A stretch of 64,000 bases of DNA, from positions 1 through 64,000 of the forward strand of contig JAFVBR010000039.1 in assembly GCA_017479885.1 (NCBI GenBank), in the 5' to 3' direction. The notes beneath the pieces are model-generated. The model was not told the DNA's origin and made no database searches. It saw only the letters and a list, made by a program, of their open reading frames with translations. Source of the DNA: Paludibacteraceae bacterium (GTDB lineage Bacteria; Bacteroidota; Bacteroidia; Bacteroidales; Paludibacteraceae). Shown here one piece after another: positions 32,888-41,633 of this stretch; within the stretch, counting starts at the first letter, position 1; every line of letters starts with the position of its first letter. The position numbers and the translations under genes were made by a program.

Positions 32888-34504
32888 ATGCACGTCGAGT
32901 TTTTCCTGCTCATATTGTCATTGCTCTTCTTTGCCAGCATCCTTACTGACAAACTCAGCAGTCGGTTCGGAGTGCCCTCGCTGGTGCTCTTCCTGCTTGT
33001 CGGCATGCTGTTTGGCACTGACGGACTGGGCATCACTTTCGACAACATCGGTCTTGCGCAGGCAATCGGCACAGTGGCGCTCAGTGTCATCCTTTTCTCA
33101 GGAGGTATGGACACCAAACTGCACGAGATTCGCCCTGTCTTCAAGGAAGGTATTGTGCTTTCCACTCTCGGGGTTTTGCTCACAGCAGTCATCACGGGCG
33201 TGCTTATCTGGCTCATCATGAAGTGGACTCACGCAGGCGCCATGCTTGCTCTGCCCACTGCACTGCTCATGGCCGCCACCATGTCTTCCACTGACTCCGC
33301 TTCCGTTTTCTCCATCCTGCGCTCCAAAGGACTCAGGCTCAAGCATAACCTGCGCCCGATGCTCGAACTGGAAAGCGGATCAAACGACCCGATGGCTGCA
33401 GTCCTTACCACTGTCATGATTCAGGTCGTACAGGCAGGGGGACAACCCAATGTATGGATGCTGTGTCTCAATGTTATAGGGCAACTCATAATAGGTGCAC
33501 TCCTCGGATTCTTTGCAGGCAAACTGCTTGTCTGGCTCATGAACAAAGTCAACATTGAGAACGAAAGTCTTTATCCTATTCTTGTCCTCACAAGCTGTAT
33601 CTTCATCTTCTCCGTCACCAGTTTTACCTACGGAAACGCCTTCCTTGCCGTATATATAGGAGGTCTCGTGTTCGGAAACAGCAAGTTCGCTCACAAACGC
33701 AGCACCGTCAATTTCTTCGACGGTATCACGTGGCTTTGCCAACTCGCAATGTTCCTTACTCTCGGACTCTTGGTTACTCCGCATGAACTCATCGACAAGA
33801 ACGTCCTCATTCTCGGCTCTCTTGTAAGTGTGATAATGATATTTGTCTCCCGTCCTTCGGCTGTCCTGCTTTCCCTCTCACCCTTCCGGCGCCTGCCTTT
33901 CAAAGCACGTGTCTTCGTCAGTTGGGTGGGGCTCAAAGGGGCTTCGCCTATTCTCTTTGCCATATTGTGCCTTGCTGCCGAAGTGCCTAATGCCCGCCTT
34001 ATCTTCAACGTGGTCTTCCTCTGTACACTCGTCAGTCTGCTCGTGCAGGGTATGTCACTCGACAAAATGGCTAAATGGTTGGGAATGGCAGAAGACAACG
34101 AACCACGCCTCGCCAAACCCGAGAATTTCGACATTGACCTGCCGGAGGAGATAAAGTCTGTCGCCACCGAGATACGTGTCACGGAGGACATGCTGCAGCA
34201 CGGCAGCCGGCTGATGGATATGGGTTTCCCCCAGAACACTCTCGCCATAATGGTAAAGCGGGGCACACAGTTCTTCGTGCCGACAGGCAAGTCCGTACTG
34301 CAAGACGGCGATGCACTGCTTGTCATCACTGACGACGAACAGACACTGCAAGCCACTTACAGGCAGATAGAAGAAAATCAGCGCACGTGGAAACCCGCTT
34401 TCCTTGACGACACGGTTGATTTCCTGCGTGAGTTCATTGTCATGATGCGGGAAAACAGGAGAATCCGCAAACAAAAAAAGAAAACAAAGAAACTTGGAAA
34501 TTGA
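32888..34504 (+). CDS. Potassium/proton antiporter (CPA1, NhaP2/CvrA type)
   Basis: A 538-residue inner-membrane protein. About twelve helices form a CPA-type exchanger: LLVGMLFGTDGLGITFDNIG, ILFSGGMDTKLHEI and the ion-site block SSTDSASVFSILRSKG with the following LELESGSNDPMAAVL. The C-terminal 130 residues (after DIDLPEEIKSVATEIRV) form a TrkA-C/RCK-C regulatory domain (NTLAIMVKRGTQFFVPTGKS, LQDGDALLVITDD). Such proteins export K+ or Na+ in exchange for protons. The tail is lysine-rich. The epimerase gene follows after 16 bp. Confidence 0.93.
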   Translation: MHVEFFLLILSLLFFASILTDKLSSRFGVPSLVLFLLVGMLFGTDGLGITFDNIGLAQAIGTVALSVILFSGGMDTKLHEIRPVFKEGIVLSTLGVLLTAVITGVLIWLIMKWTHAGAMLALPTALLMAATMSSTDSASVFSILRSKGLRLKHNLRPMLELESGSNDPMAAVLTTVMIQVVQAGGQPNVWMLCLNVIGQLIIGALLGFFAGKLLVWLMNKVNIENESLYPILVLTSCIFIFSVTSFTYGNAFLAVYIGGLVFGNSKFAHKRSTVNFFDGITWLCQLAMFLTLGLLVTPHELIDKNVLILGSLVSVIMIFVSRPSAVLLSLSPFRRLPFKARVFVSWVGLKGASPILFAILCLAAEVPNARLIFNVVFLCTLVSLLVQGMSLDKMAKWLGMAEDNEPRLAKPENFDIDLPEEIKSVATEIRVTEDMLQHGSRLMDMGFPQNTLAIMVKRGTQFFVPTGKSVLQDGDALLVITDDEQTLQATYRQIEENQRTWKPAFLDDTVDFLREFIVMMRENRRIRKQKKKTKKLGN

Positions 34505-34520
34505 AACGACATTCAACTAT

Positions 34521-36074
34521 ATGAAAACTACCGTATTCCTTACAGGTGCTACAGGCACAATGGGTTGGGCAGGACTGCAGGAACTCCTTGCCCACAAACA
34601 GAACTATAACATACGTATCCTCGCCCGTCCGAGTGAAAAGAACAAAAAGAAACTCGCCGGTATGGAGCAGGACGTTGACATTGTGTGGGGCGACCTCTCG
34701 AAGTACGATGATGTGCTCCGCGGTGTCACCGGCAGCGACATTGTGCTGCACGTCGGAGGCATGGTCAGCCCGCAGGCAGACTATCGTCCGCGTGCCACAC
34801 GCCGCACCAACCTCGGTGCTGCAGAGAACATCAGGAAAGCGGTGCTTGCACAAGGCGACAACCAACCCAAAGTGGTCTATATCGGCTCCGTTGCTCAAAT
34901 GGGTGACAGGCGCGAACCTCTCCACTGGGGACGCGCAGGAGACCCTATCTGTGTCTCCGCATACGACCATTACGGTATAACCAAAGTGCTTGCCGAGCGT
35001 ATTCTCACCGACGGTGGTATCCGCAAATGGGTCAGCCTTCGTCAGTCGGGTATTCTCTACCCCGCCATTCTCAAAAACTACGACCCCATCATGTTCCACG
35101 TGCCCATCCGCGGCGTACTCGAGTGGGCTACTGTCGAAGACTCCGGCCGTCTGCTTGAGCGTGTTTGCAGACCAGAAGTGCCTGACGAGTTCTGGAACCG
35201 TTACTACAATATCGGCTCCGGACCCGAATACCGCATCTCCAACTACGAGTTCGAATGTCTGCTCCTTGATGCCATCGGTTGTCCCGCACCGGAGAAGATA
35301 TTCAATGCCAACTGGTTCACCACACGCAATTTCCACGGCATGTGGTATCTCGATGGCGATGTGCTCGAGAACTATCTCCATTTCCGTGCTAACGTACCCG
35401 TCAAAGAGTACTTCGAACAGATGTCGCGCAGCAAGTCTGTACCCGCAGGCATACGCTTTGCCAAACTGACCAAAGCTGCCAAGTTGGTACCTCACATTGT
35501 AAAACTTGCCATGCGCGCTATGGCTAACAAACCAGTGCACGGCACACAGACATGGATAAAACAAGGTCAGCAACTGCGTATCGCAGCCTACTATGGCAGC
35601 CTCGAAAAATACAAGGCTATACCCGACTGGAAACACATGGACCTCAGCCACAATTCCGAGACACCTGTCATTCTCGACCATGGCTACGATGAGCAGAAAC
35701 CTATGTCGGAGTTTACTATCGAAGATATGCAGCGTGCCGCCGCTTTCCGGGGAGGCAAATGCCTGACAACCGAAGAACAACTAAAAGCCAAAAACCAAGA
35801 ACCGGGAACCACTATCTGGGATACCCGACTCGAGTGGCAATGCGCCGAAGGGCATGTTTTCAAAGCCTCTCCCCGACTCATTCTGCTCGGCGGACACTGG
35901 TGCCCCGACTGCTTCCCCTATCCTTATGCCGATGAGCCGGAAGAGAAACAGAGACCGTGGCATTGGGACAAGGAGGCACGACGCAACCCGTTCTTTGCCC
36001 AACTATGGAATCCACTCCATGACCCTGACGAAGACAATATCTACGATGCCCACGTCTTCGACGGCTGGGAGTAA
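34521..36074 (+). CDS. NAD-dependent epimerase/dehydratase with C-terminal zinc-finger-like domain
   Basis: A 517-residue protein. Residues 1-330 are an extended SDR domain: nucleotide site FLTGATGTMG and catalytic Tyr-Lys of SAYDHYGITKVLAER. It probably acts on a nucleotide sugar or steroid-like substrate; which one cannot be told. The C-terminal 150 residues are not part of the usual family: after QRAAAFRGGKCL come WQCAEGHVFKASPRLILLGG and HWCPDCFPYP, a pattern like a treble-clef zinc finger. The ATG at 34521 (MKTTVFLTGATG) is used. It lies 16 bp after the antiporter gene. Confidence 0.9.
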   Translation: MKTTVFLTGATGTMGWAGLQELLAHKQNYNIRILARPSEKNKKKLAGMEQDVDIVWGDLSKYDDVLRGVTGSDIVLHVGGMVSPQADYRPRATRRTNLGAAENIRKAVLAQGDNQPKVVYIGSVAQMGDRREPLHWGRAGDPICVSAYDHYGITKVLAERILTDGGIRKWVSLRQSGILYPAILKNYDPIMFHVPIRGVLEWATVEDSGRLLERVCRPEVPDEFWNRYYNIGSGPEYRISNYEFECLLLDAIGCPAPEKIFNANWFTTRNFHGMWYLDGDVLENYLHFRANVPVKEYFEQMSRSKSVPAGIRFAKLTKAAKLVPHIVKLAMRAMANKPVHGTQTWIKQGQQLRIAAYYGSLEKYKAIPDWKHMDLSHNSETPVILDHGYDEQKPMSEFTIEDMQRAAAFRGGKCLTTEEQLKAKNQEPGTTIWDTRLEWQCAEGHVFKASPRLILLGGHWCPDCFPYPYADEPEEKQRPWHWDKEARRNPFFAQLWNPLHDPDEDNIYDAHVFDGWE

Positions 36075-36125
36075 CAGCCGCTCCGCTACTCAGCAATCTC
36101 GCTGCCTTTCCCCAGTCTTCCTTCA

Positions 36126-36254
36126 GCCATTCCGCAGCCATTCCGCAGCAATTCCGCAGCAATTCCGATAGAGACCTGATAGAGAGCTGATAGAGACCTG
36201 ATAGAGAGCTGATAGAGACCTGATAGAGAGCTGATAGAGAGCTGATAGAGACCT
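36126..36254. repeat. Two period-11 tandem repeats in series
   Basis: Three to four units of ATTCCGCAGCA are followed by about eight units of GATAGAGACCT/GATAGAGAGCT. They fill most of the gap before the helicase gene. Confidence 0.9.
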
Positions 36255-36335
36255 CAAGCAATCGTCTCCCTATAACTTACATATAATCAACCTCATTGTA
36301 GTATCTGTATTTTGTAAAAACCGCTAATCATTTCG

Positions 36336-37616
36336 ATGTATTTCGACGAACTACCGCTTACCGACAACATTCTCGATGCACTCTGGGATATGCACTTTGA
36401 GGAGTGCACACCTGTACAGGAGGCTTCTATTCCCGTCATTCTTGAGGGCAGAGACGTTATTTCGTGTGCACAGACAGGCACCGGCAAAACTGCCGCCTAC
36501 ATTCTGCCTCTGCTCAACAACCTTGCTACCGACAACCACGATGACTCCCGCATCAATGCCGTCATCATGGCGCCCACTCGCGAACTCGCACAGCAGATTG
36601 ACCAGCAGATGGAGGGGTTCTCCTTCTACTCGCCTTTCTCTTCTGTGGCTGTCTATGGAGGTAGCGACGGAAATGTATGGGATGTGCAGAAACGGGGACT
36701 CACACGCGGAGCAGATGTCGTCATTGCCACCCCTGGACGTCTGTTGTCCCACATGAATGTCTATAAAATCGATTTCTCTGCCGTCAAATACTTCATTCTC
36801 GACGAAGCCGACCGTATGCTCGACATGGGCTTCTTCGACGACATACTCAAGATAGTGTCCTCCCTGCCCCGCAACCGACAGACTATAATGTTCTCCGCCA
36901 CTATGCCTGACGAACTCCGTAGGCTCGCCAAAGGCTTTATGCGCAACCCTGTAGAAGTCAACATTGCCGTTTCACGACCGCCTGAGACCATCCACCAGCA
37001 GGCATGCATCTGCTACGATATGCAGAAACTGCCGCTCGTCAAGCGCCTGCTTCGCGGTTACGGACTGAAGACAACAGGGGCTCCCCTGCGCAAAGTACTC
37101 CTCTTTGTGGGCAAGAAAGCCAACGTGAAAGATATCTATATCGCTCTTCGCAAAGACGGCTTCGAGGCACGACAGATGCACTCCGACCTCACACAACCTG
37201 AGCGTGAGCAGGTGATGCTCGATTTCCGCAACGGGAAAGTGGATGTGCTGGTCGCAACCGACATTGTGGCTCGCGGTATCGATGTGGACGATATACCGCT
37301 TGTCATCAACTACGATGTGCCTCGCGACGTCGAGGACTACGTGCACCGTATCGGTCGCACTGCGCGAGCCGAAAACAGCGGTGAGGCGGTTACATTGGTC
37401 AACGAGAAAGACCAACTATTCTTCCTCAAGATAGAGCGCTTCCTCAAGAAATCTATTGACCGCCTGCCTGTACCCGAAGAACTCGGTGAAGCACCAGCAT
37501 TCAACCCCCGTACTCCTGAGAAGAAACGCCGCTCCTTCCGTCGCAAACCGGGTAAGGGAAAACCCAAACAACACTCCTCAAAGTCCAAAACCGCACAAAG
37601 CAAACCCAAACAGTGA
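36336..37616 (+). CDS. DEAD-box RNA helicase (RhlE-like)
   Basis: A 426-residue helicase with all core motifs: Q motif CTPVQEASIPVIL, motif I AQTGTGKTAAY, PTRELAQQ, TPGRLLSH, DEADRMLDMGF, SATMPDEL and HRIGRTARAENSG. The C-terminal 60 residues are basic (KKRRSFRRKPGKGKPKQ) and probably bind RNA. It unwinds short RNA duplexes in ribosome assembly or RNA decay. Its stop codon overlaps the GTG start of the RNase R gene (GTGA), so the two are translationally coupled. Confidence 0.96.
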   Translation: MYFDELPLTDNILDALWDMHFEECTPVQEASIPVILEGRDVISCAQTGTGKTAAYILPLLNNLATDNHDDSRINAVIMAPTRELAQQIDQQMEGFSFYSPFSSVAVYGGSDGNVWDVQKRGLTRGADVVIATPGRLLSHMNVYKIDFSAVKYFILDEADRMLDMGFFDDILKIVSSLPRNRQTIMFSATMPDELRRLAKGFMRNPVEVNIAVSRPPETIHQQACICYDMQKLPLVKRLLRGYGLKTTGAPLRKVLLFVGKKANVKDIYIALRKDGFEARQMHSDLTQPEREQVMLDFRNGKVDVLVATDIVARGIDVDDIPLVINYDVPRDVEDYVHRIGRTARAENSGEAVTLVNEKDQLFFLKIERFLKKSIDRLPVPEELGEAPAFNPRTPEKKRRSFRRKPGKGKPKQHSSKSKTAQSKPKQ

Positions 37617-39388
37617 AACCAAGAACCACCAACAAACGCCTTTCTCCTGCCGACCGTATGCCCGAGAAACGGGAGTATGTAGGCACACTGCAACTCAACT
37701 GGCGCGGAGGATATGTTGTAACCGACCATCGCCAACTGAGTGCCGATGTCTTTGTGCCCGACCACCTGCTCGGTGATGCCCGGAACGGACAGAAAGTGGT
37801 GGTGCGCCTTACTCAGTGGAAACGCTACAAGCGCTATCCTGAGGGCGAGATTATACAGATACTTGGCCAGGCTGGCGACAACGATACCGAGATGCACAGC
37901 ATTCTTGCCCAGTTCGGTCTCCCCTATCAATATCCGGCAGAAGCAGAGGCGGAAGCCGATGCCATTGAAGAAGGCATCTCCGAAGCCGAACTCCTCCGCA
38001 GAAAAGATATGCGCGAGGTCACCACCTTCACCATCGACCCTGCCGATGCCAAGGACTTCGACGATGCTCTCTCTGTCCGCTCTCTCAACAATGGCGATAC
38101 AGAAGTCGGTGTTCACATTGCCGATGTCACCCACTATGTCCGCCCTGACACTTTGCTCGACAAAGAGGCTTTCAGTCGCGGCACATCGGTCTATCTGGTT
38201 GACCGCGTCATACCTATGTTGCCCGAGCGACTGAGCAACGGCATCTGCTCTCTCCGCCCTGACGAGGACAAACTATGTTTCTCCGTCATCTTTGTGCTCG
38301 ATAGCGAAGCCAACGTAAAGAAATACAACATCAAGCAGACCGTCATCCGTAGCAACCGGCGTTTCTCATACGACGAAGCACAACAGAGGCTTGATACAGG
38401 TCAAGGCGACTATGCCCCAGAACTGGCACTGCTCAATTCTCTGGCACAGCAGCTGCGTGAACGCAGGTTCAGTAATGGTGCTGTCGCTTTCGACCGCGAA
38501 GAACCCGCTTTCACTCTCGATGACAACGGCAAACCCCTGAATATCTATTTCAAGCAGCTGAAAGAGGCTAACTGGCTCATTGAGGAGTTTATGCTGCTTG
38601 CCAACCGCACTGTGGCGGAACTGATAGGTTCACTCGCTGGCAAACGCGAGACACCGCGCACTTTCGTCTATCGTGTCCACGATGTGCCCGACCCTGACAA
38701 AATGCAGGAGTTCGCCGCCTTCGTAAGACATTTCGGTTACCGGCTCGATGTCTCAGCCCGCACCACTACAGCCCACTCTCTCAACCGCCTGCTGAGTGAC
38801 GTCAAGGGTACTCCGCAGCAGGACATGATAGAACTGCTGGCAGTCAGAAGTATGGCAAAAGCGGTATATTCAACCGACAACATAGGGCACTACGGACTCG
38901 CTTTCCGCTTCTACACACATTTCACTTCTCCCATACGCCGCTACCCCGACATGATGGTGCACCGCCTGCTCAAGCAATATATGAAAGGCAAAGCCGAAGC
39001 CCCGAAAGAGGAGACCGAAGAACGTTGCCGGCATTGCTCCGGGCAGGAACAACTCGCAGTTGCAGCAGAGCGTGCATCGGTCAAATACAAGCAAGCGGAG
39101 TTTATGCAAGGCAATATCGGCAAGGAGTACGATGGAATAATAACAGGCGTCACCGACTGGGGAGTGTATGTCGAACTGGTTGAGAACAAGTGCGAAGGAC
39201 TGGTGCCCATGCGCGTCATCAGCGACTTCTACCACGACTGGTTCTTCCTTGATGAGTCCTCGTTCTTTATAGAAGGTGCCCAGACCGGTGTCAAACTCAG
39301 TCTGGGCGACCCTTTGCGTGTCAGCATTGCACAAGCCGACCTCGAGAAACGACAACTTGACTTTGATATAGTAAAGTCAGATTGGTAA
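37613..39388 (+). CDS. rnr: RNase R-type exoribonuclease lacking the N-terminal domains
   Basis: A 591-residue 3'-5' exoribonuclease of the RNB family. Seen: a cold-shock-like domain (YVGTLQLNWRGGYVVTDH, FVPDHLLGDARNGQKVVVRL), the catalytic Asp cluster TIDPADAKDFDDALSV, RRYPDMMVHRLLKQY, and a C-terminal S1 domain (GIITGVTDWGVYVELVENKC). Usual Bacteroidota RNase R is about 120 residues longer, with a helix-turn-helix and an extra cold-shock domain at the front; these are absent. The start is a GTG overlapping the helicase stop, which fits a helicase-nuclease pair in RNA decay. Confidence 0.92.
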   Translation: MKPRTTNKRLSPADRMPEKREYVGTLQLNWRGGYVVTDHRQLSADVFVPDHLLGDARNGQKVVVRLTQWKRYKRYPEGEIIQILGQAGDNDTEMHSILAQFGLPYQYPAEAEAEADAIEEGISEAELLRRKDMREVTTFTIDPADAKDFDDALSVRSLNNGDTEVGVHIADVTHYVRPDTLLDKEAFSRGTSVYLVDRVIPMLPERLSNGICSLRPDEDKLCFSVIFVLDSEANVKKYNIKQTVIRSNRRFSYDEAQQRLDTGQGDYAPELALLNSLAQQLRERRFSNGAVAFDREEPAFTLDDNGKPLNIYFKQLKEANWLIEEFMLLANRTVAELIGSLAGKRETPRTFVYRVHDVPDPDKMQEFAAFVRHFGYRLDVSARTTTAHSLNRLLSDVKGTPQQDMIELLAVRSMAKAVYSTDNIGHYGLAFRFYTHFTSPIRRYPDMMVHRLLKQYMKGKAEAPKEETEERCRHCSGQEQLAVAAERASVKYKQAEFMQGNIGKEYDGIITGVTDWGVYVELVENKCEGLVPMRVISDFYHDWFFLDESSFFIEGAQTGVKLSLGDPLRVSIAQADLEKRQLDFDIVKSDW

Positions 39389-39439
39389 TTCTTCTCTTTC
39401 TTACAGGTTGTTTGCCTGTTTTACCGCTTCTTTGCCTGC

Positions 39440-41050
39440 TTACTTCTGCAGTTCTTCCACTGCACGTTTGGTTATCTCATCGTCTCTTTCAAACAGCGGG
39501 AAGAAACCTTCGTCGCCGAGTATATTGCGCACAATGTACGCATTCACTATTCTTGTCAGCAGCGGCTTCGACTTCTGTATCTCCTTTGCATTGGGCTCTA
39601 CGCCTTTGTCTTCGGCGAAGCGCACAAACTCCTGCTGCCAGTTGGCTGAGAGCAGATACTTCTCTAACGACTGCCAGTCTTTGTACTGACTTAGTTTCTT
39701 TCGGTTGCGGTCGGTGTACTGATAGGCGAACTGGTAAGTCAGTGCGCGGTTGACCGTCTGATTGAACCATGGAGTGTTGAGCGTGGTGTCTCTGCCTATG
39801 AAGATATCAGGCATTATGCCTCCGCCGCCATACACAGGCTTGCCCTGCTTGGTATAATAGACGGTGGTATCGCTGCTCTGGTGAATGCTGTCTTTCGAGA
39901 ACATCTCGCCGTGCTCGAACCGCTCTAACAGGTCTTTCTGATAGTCGGCTTGCTTGCCCAGTTCGTAAGGTTTCTGTATGCAGCGACCCGAAGGCGTATA
40001 GTAGCGTGCCACAGTCAGACGAAGTGCACTGCCGTCCGTAAACGACACTTGTTGCTGCACTAACCCTTTGCCGAACGAGCGCCTGCCTATGATGGTGGCA
40101 CGGTCGTTGTCCTGCATGGCACCTGCAAATATCTCGCTTGCCGAGGCTGAGAAATCGTCGATAAGCACTACTAATGGCACACTCTTGAATCTGCCTAAAC
40201 CGTTGGCATGAGCCTCATATTTGGGATAAGCACGACCTTGCGAATACACTATCATATCGCCTGCAGGCAGAAACTCGTTTGCCATTTTTATCGCCTGGTC
40301 CATAAAACCTCCCGAGTTCTCTCTGAGGTCAACTATATAGGAGGTCGCACCCTCTTTCTTCAGTCGGGCAAGGGCGGTGATGAACTCGTCGTAGGTGGAC
40401 TGACCGAACTTGTTTACGCGCACGAAACCTATCTTCTCTTTCTTGCCTTTGGTTTCTATGACAAACGAGGCGTCAACCGAGTGTACCGGTATGTCGCCGC
40501 GGGTGACGGTAAAACTGAGAGTCTCGTCTGTTCCGTATCGGCGTATGCCGAGTTTCACCTCTGTCCCTTTCTCGCCGCGCAGTGTGTGCATCACCTTCTC
40601 ATTGTTGATGCCTTTGCCTGTGAAAGCGGAGTCGTTGACTTCTACTATCTTGTCGCCTGCCAGTATGCCCGCACCCTCGCTTGGTCCGCCGCTTATCACG
40701 GCTACTATGCTGACGGTGTCGTTCTGAATGGAGAACTGCACGCCTATGCCCGAGAAACTGCTGCTCAGTTCGCTGTTCACAAGGTCAAGGTCTTTCTTGG
40801 GAATGTAGGCTGAGTGCGGGTCAAGTTTGCTTACGATGTCGGTCATTATGTCTTCGGTGATGGAGTCCACGTCAATGGAGTCCACATAGGCTGTTTCCAT
40901 ATATTGCAGCAGTTGGTCCACCTTCGACAGTTGCAGAGTGAAGTTGCCCCAGCGCAGTTGTGCATTGGCGCGGTTGGCAAGGGCGTTACCTATGAAAAAA
41001 CCTATGATAAGGCAGATAACGGTGATGGTAGGGAAAAGATATTTTTTCAT
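39440..41050 (-). CDS. C-terminal processing peptidase (S41, CtpA type)
   Basis: A 536-residue envelope protease. One N-terminal membrane segment (LFPTITVICLIIGFFIG) anchors it, so the enzyme faces the periplasm. A PDZ domain follows (GIGVQFSIQNDTVSIVAVI, GGPSEGAGILAGDKIVEVND). The S41 catalytic residues lie in DFSASASEIFAGAM (Ser) and RRSFGKGLVQ (Lys). Such proteases trim or degrade periplasmic substrates from the C-terminus. It follows the dCMP deaminase gene after 27 bp. Length is normal. Confidence 0.95.
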   Translation of the reverse strand: MKKYLFPTITVICLIIGFFIGNALANRANAQLRWGNFTLQLSKVDQLLQYMETAYVDSIDVDSITEDIMTDIVSKLDPHSAYIPKKDLDLVNSELSSSFSGIGVQFSIQNDTVSIVAVISGGPSEGAGILAGDKIVEVNDSAFTGKGINNEKVMHTLRGEKGTEVKLGIRRYGTDETLSFTVTRGDIPVHSVDASFVIETKGKKEKIGFVRVNKFGQSTYDEFITALARLKKEGATSYIVDLRENSGGFMDQAIKMANEFLPAGDMIVYSQGRAYPKYEAHANGLGRFKSVPLVVLIDDFSASASEIFAGAMQDNDRATIIGRRSFGKGLVQQQVSFTDGSALRLTVARYYTPSGRCIQKPYELGKQADYQKDLLERFEHGEMFSKDSIHQSSDTTVYYTKQGKPVYGGGGIMPDIFIGRDTTLNTPWFNQTVNRALTYQFAYQYTDRNRKKLSQYKDWQSLEKYLLSANWQQEFVRFAEDKGVEPNAKEIQKSKPLLTRIVNAYIVRNILGDEGFFPLFERDDEITKRAVEELQK

Positions 41051-41077
41051 ATTCTCTATGTAACTTTTATCTCTTTA

Positions 41078-41503
41078 TTATTCTGTTGTTTCGGGCATAT
41101 ATTCCACTTGTATGCCCACTTTCTCCAATAGGTCCACTCCGTCTGTCAGGCGGTATTTCTCGCCATAGACCACACGTTTGATGCCTGCCTGTATTATCAG
41201 TTTGGCGCACTCTATACATGGCGAAGCCGTGACGTAAAGCGTTGCTCCGTCTGACGAGTTGTTCGAGCGTGCCACCTTGGTGATGGCATTGGCCTCGGCA
41301 TGAAGTACGTATGGCAGCGACACGTTGTTCTCGTCTTCGCACACGTTGGGAAAGCCCGAAGGAGTACCGTTGAAACCGTCGGAGATTATCATTTTTTCTT
41401 TCACGAGCAAGGCTCCCACTTTGCGGCGTACGCAGTAGGAGTTTTGTGCCCATATTCTCGCCATTTGCATATAGCGCAAGTCGAATTGTTTTTCCTTGGT
41501 CAT
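41078..41503 (-). CDS. Deoxycytidylate (dCMP) deaminase family protein
   Basis: A 141-residue zinc deaminase. The zinc site is seen as LHAEANAI (His, with the proton-shuttle Glu) and SPCIECAKLI (two Cys). Family members convert dCMP to dUMP for dTTP synthesis. I use the ATG at 41503 (MTKEKQFDLRYMQMAR); a TTG four codons earlier lies in the repeat array. It is followed by ctpA in the same transcript and preceded by an array of period-10 repeats after mpl. Confidence 0.94.
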   Translation of the reverse strand: MTKEKQFDLRYMQMARIWAQNSYCVRRKVGALLVKEKMIISDGFNGTPSGFPNVCEDENNVSLPYVLHAEANAITKVARSNNSSDGATLYVTASPCIECAKLIIQAGIKRVVYGEKYRLTDGVDLLEKVGIQVEYMPETTE

Positions 41504-41510
41504 ATCTTTA

Positions 41511-41613
41511 AACAATATTAAACAACGTTAAACAACGTCAAACAATGTCAAACAATGTCAAACAACGTCAAACAATGTCAAACAACGTCAAACAATGTCA
41601 AACAACGTCAAAC
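41511..41613. repeat. Period-10 tandem repeat between mpl and the deaminase gene
   Basis: Ten units of AACAACGTCA or AACAATGTCA in register. It fills nearly all of the 130-bp gap. Confidence 0.95.
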
Positions 41614-41633
41614 CGTCCGTCAGGTGATGGACG

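Noticed and set aside
34440..35780. A 446-residue open frame on the minus strand across the epimerase gene
   Set aside because: It is antisense to two well-supported genes, shows no recognisable domain, and arises from codon bias of the plus-strand genes.
41511..41613. Possible iteron-type origin
   Set aside because: Ten-bp units in register resemble iterons, but there is no replication initiator, DnaA box cluster or AT-rich unwinding region, and similar arrays occur in many other gaps.
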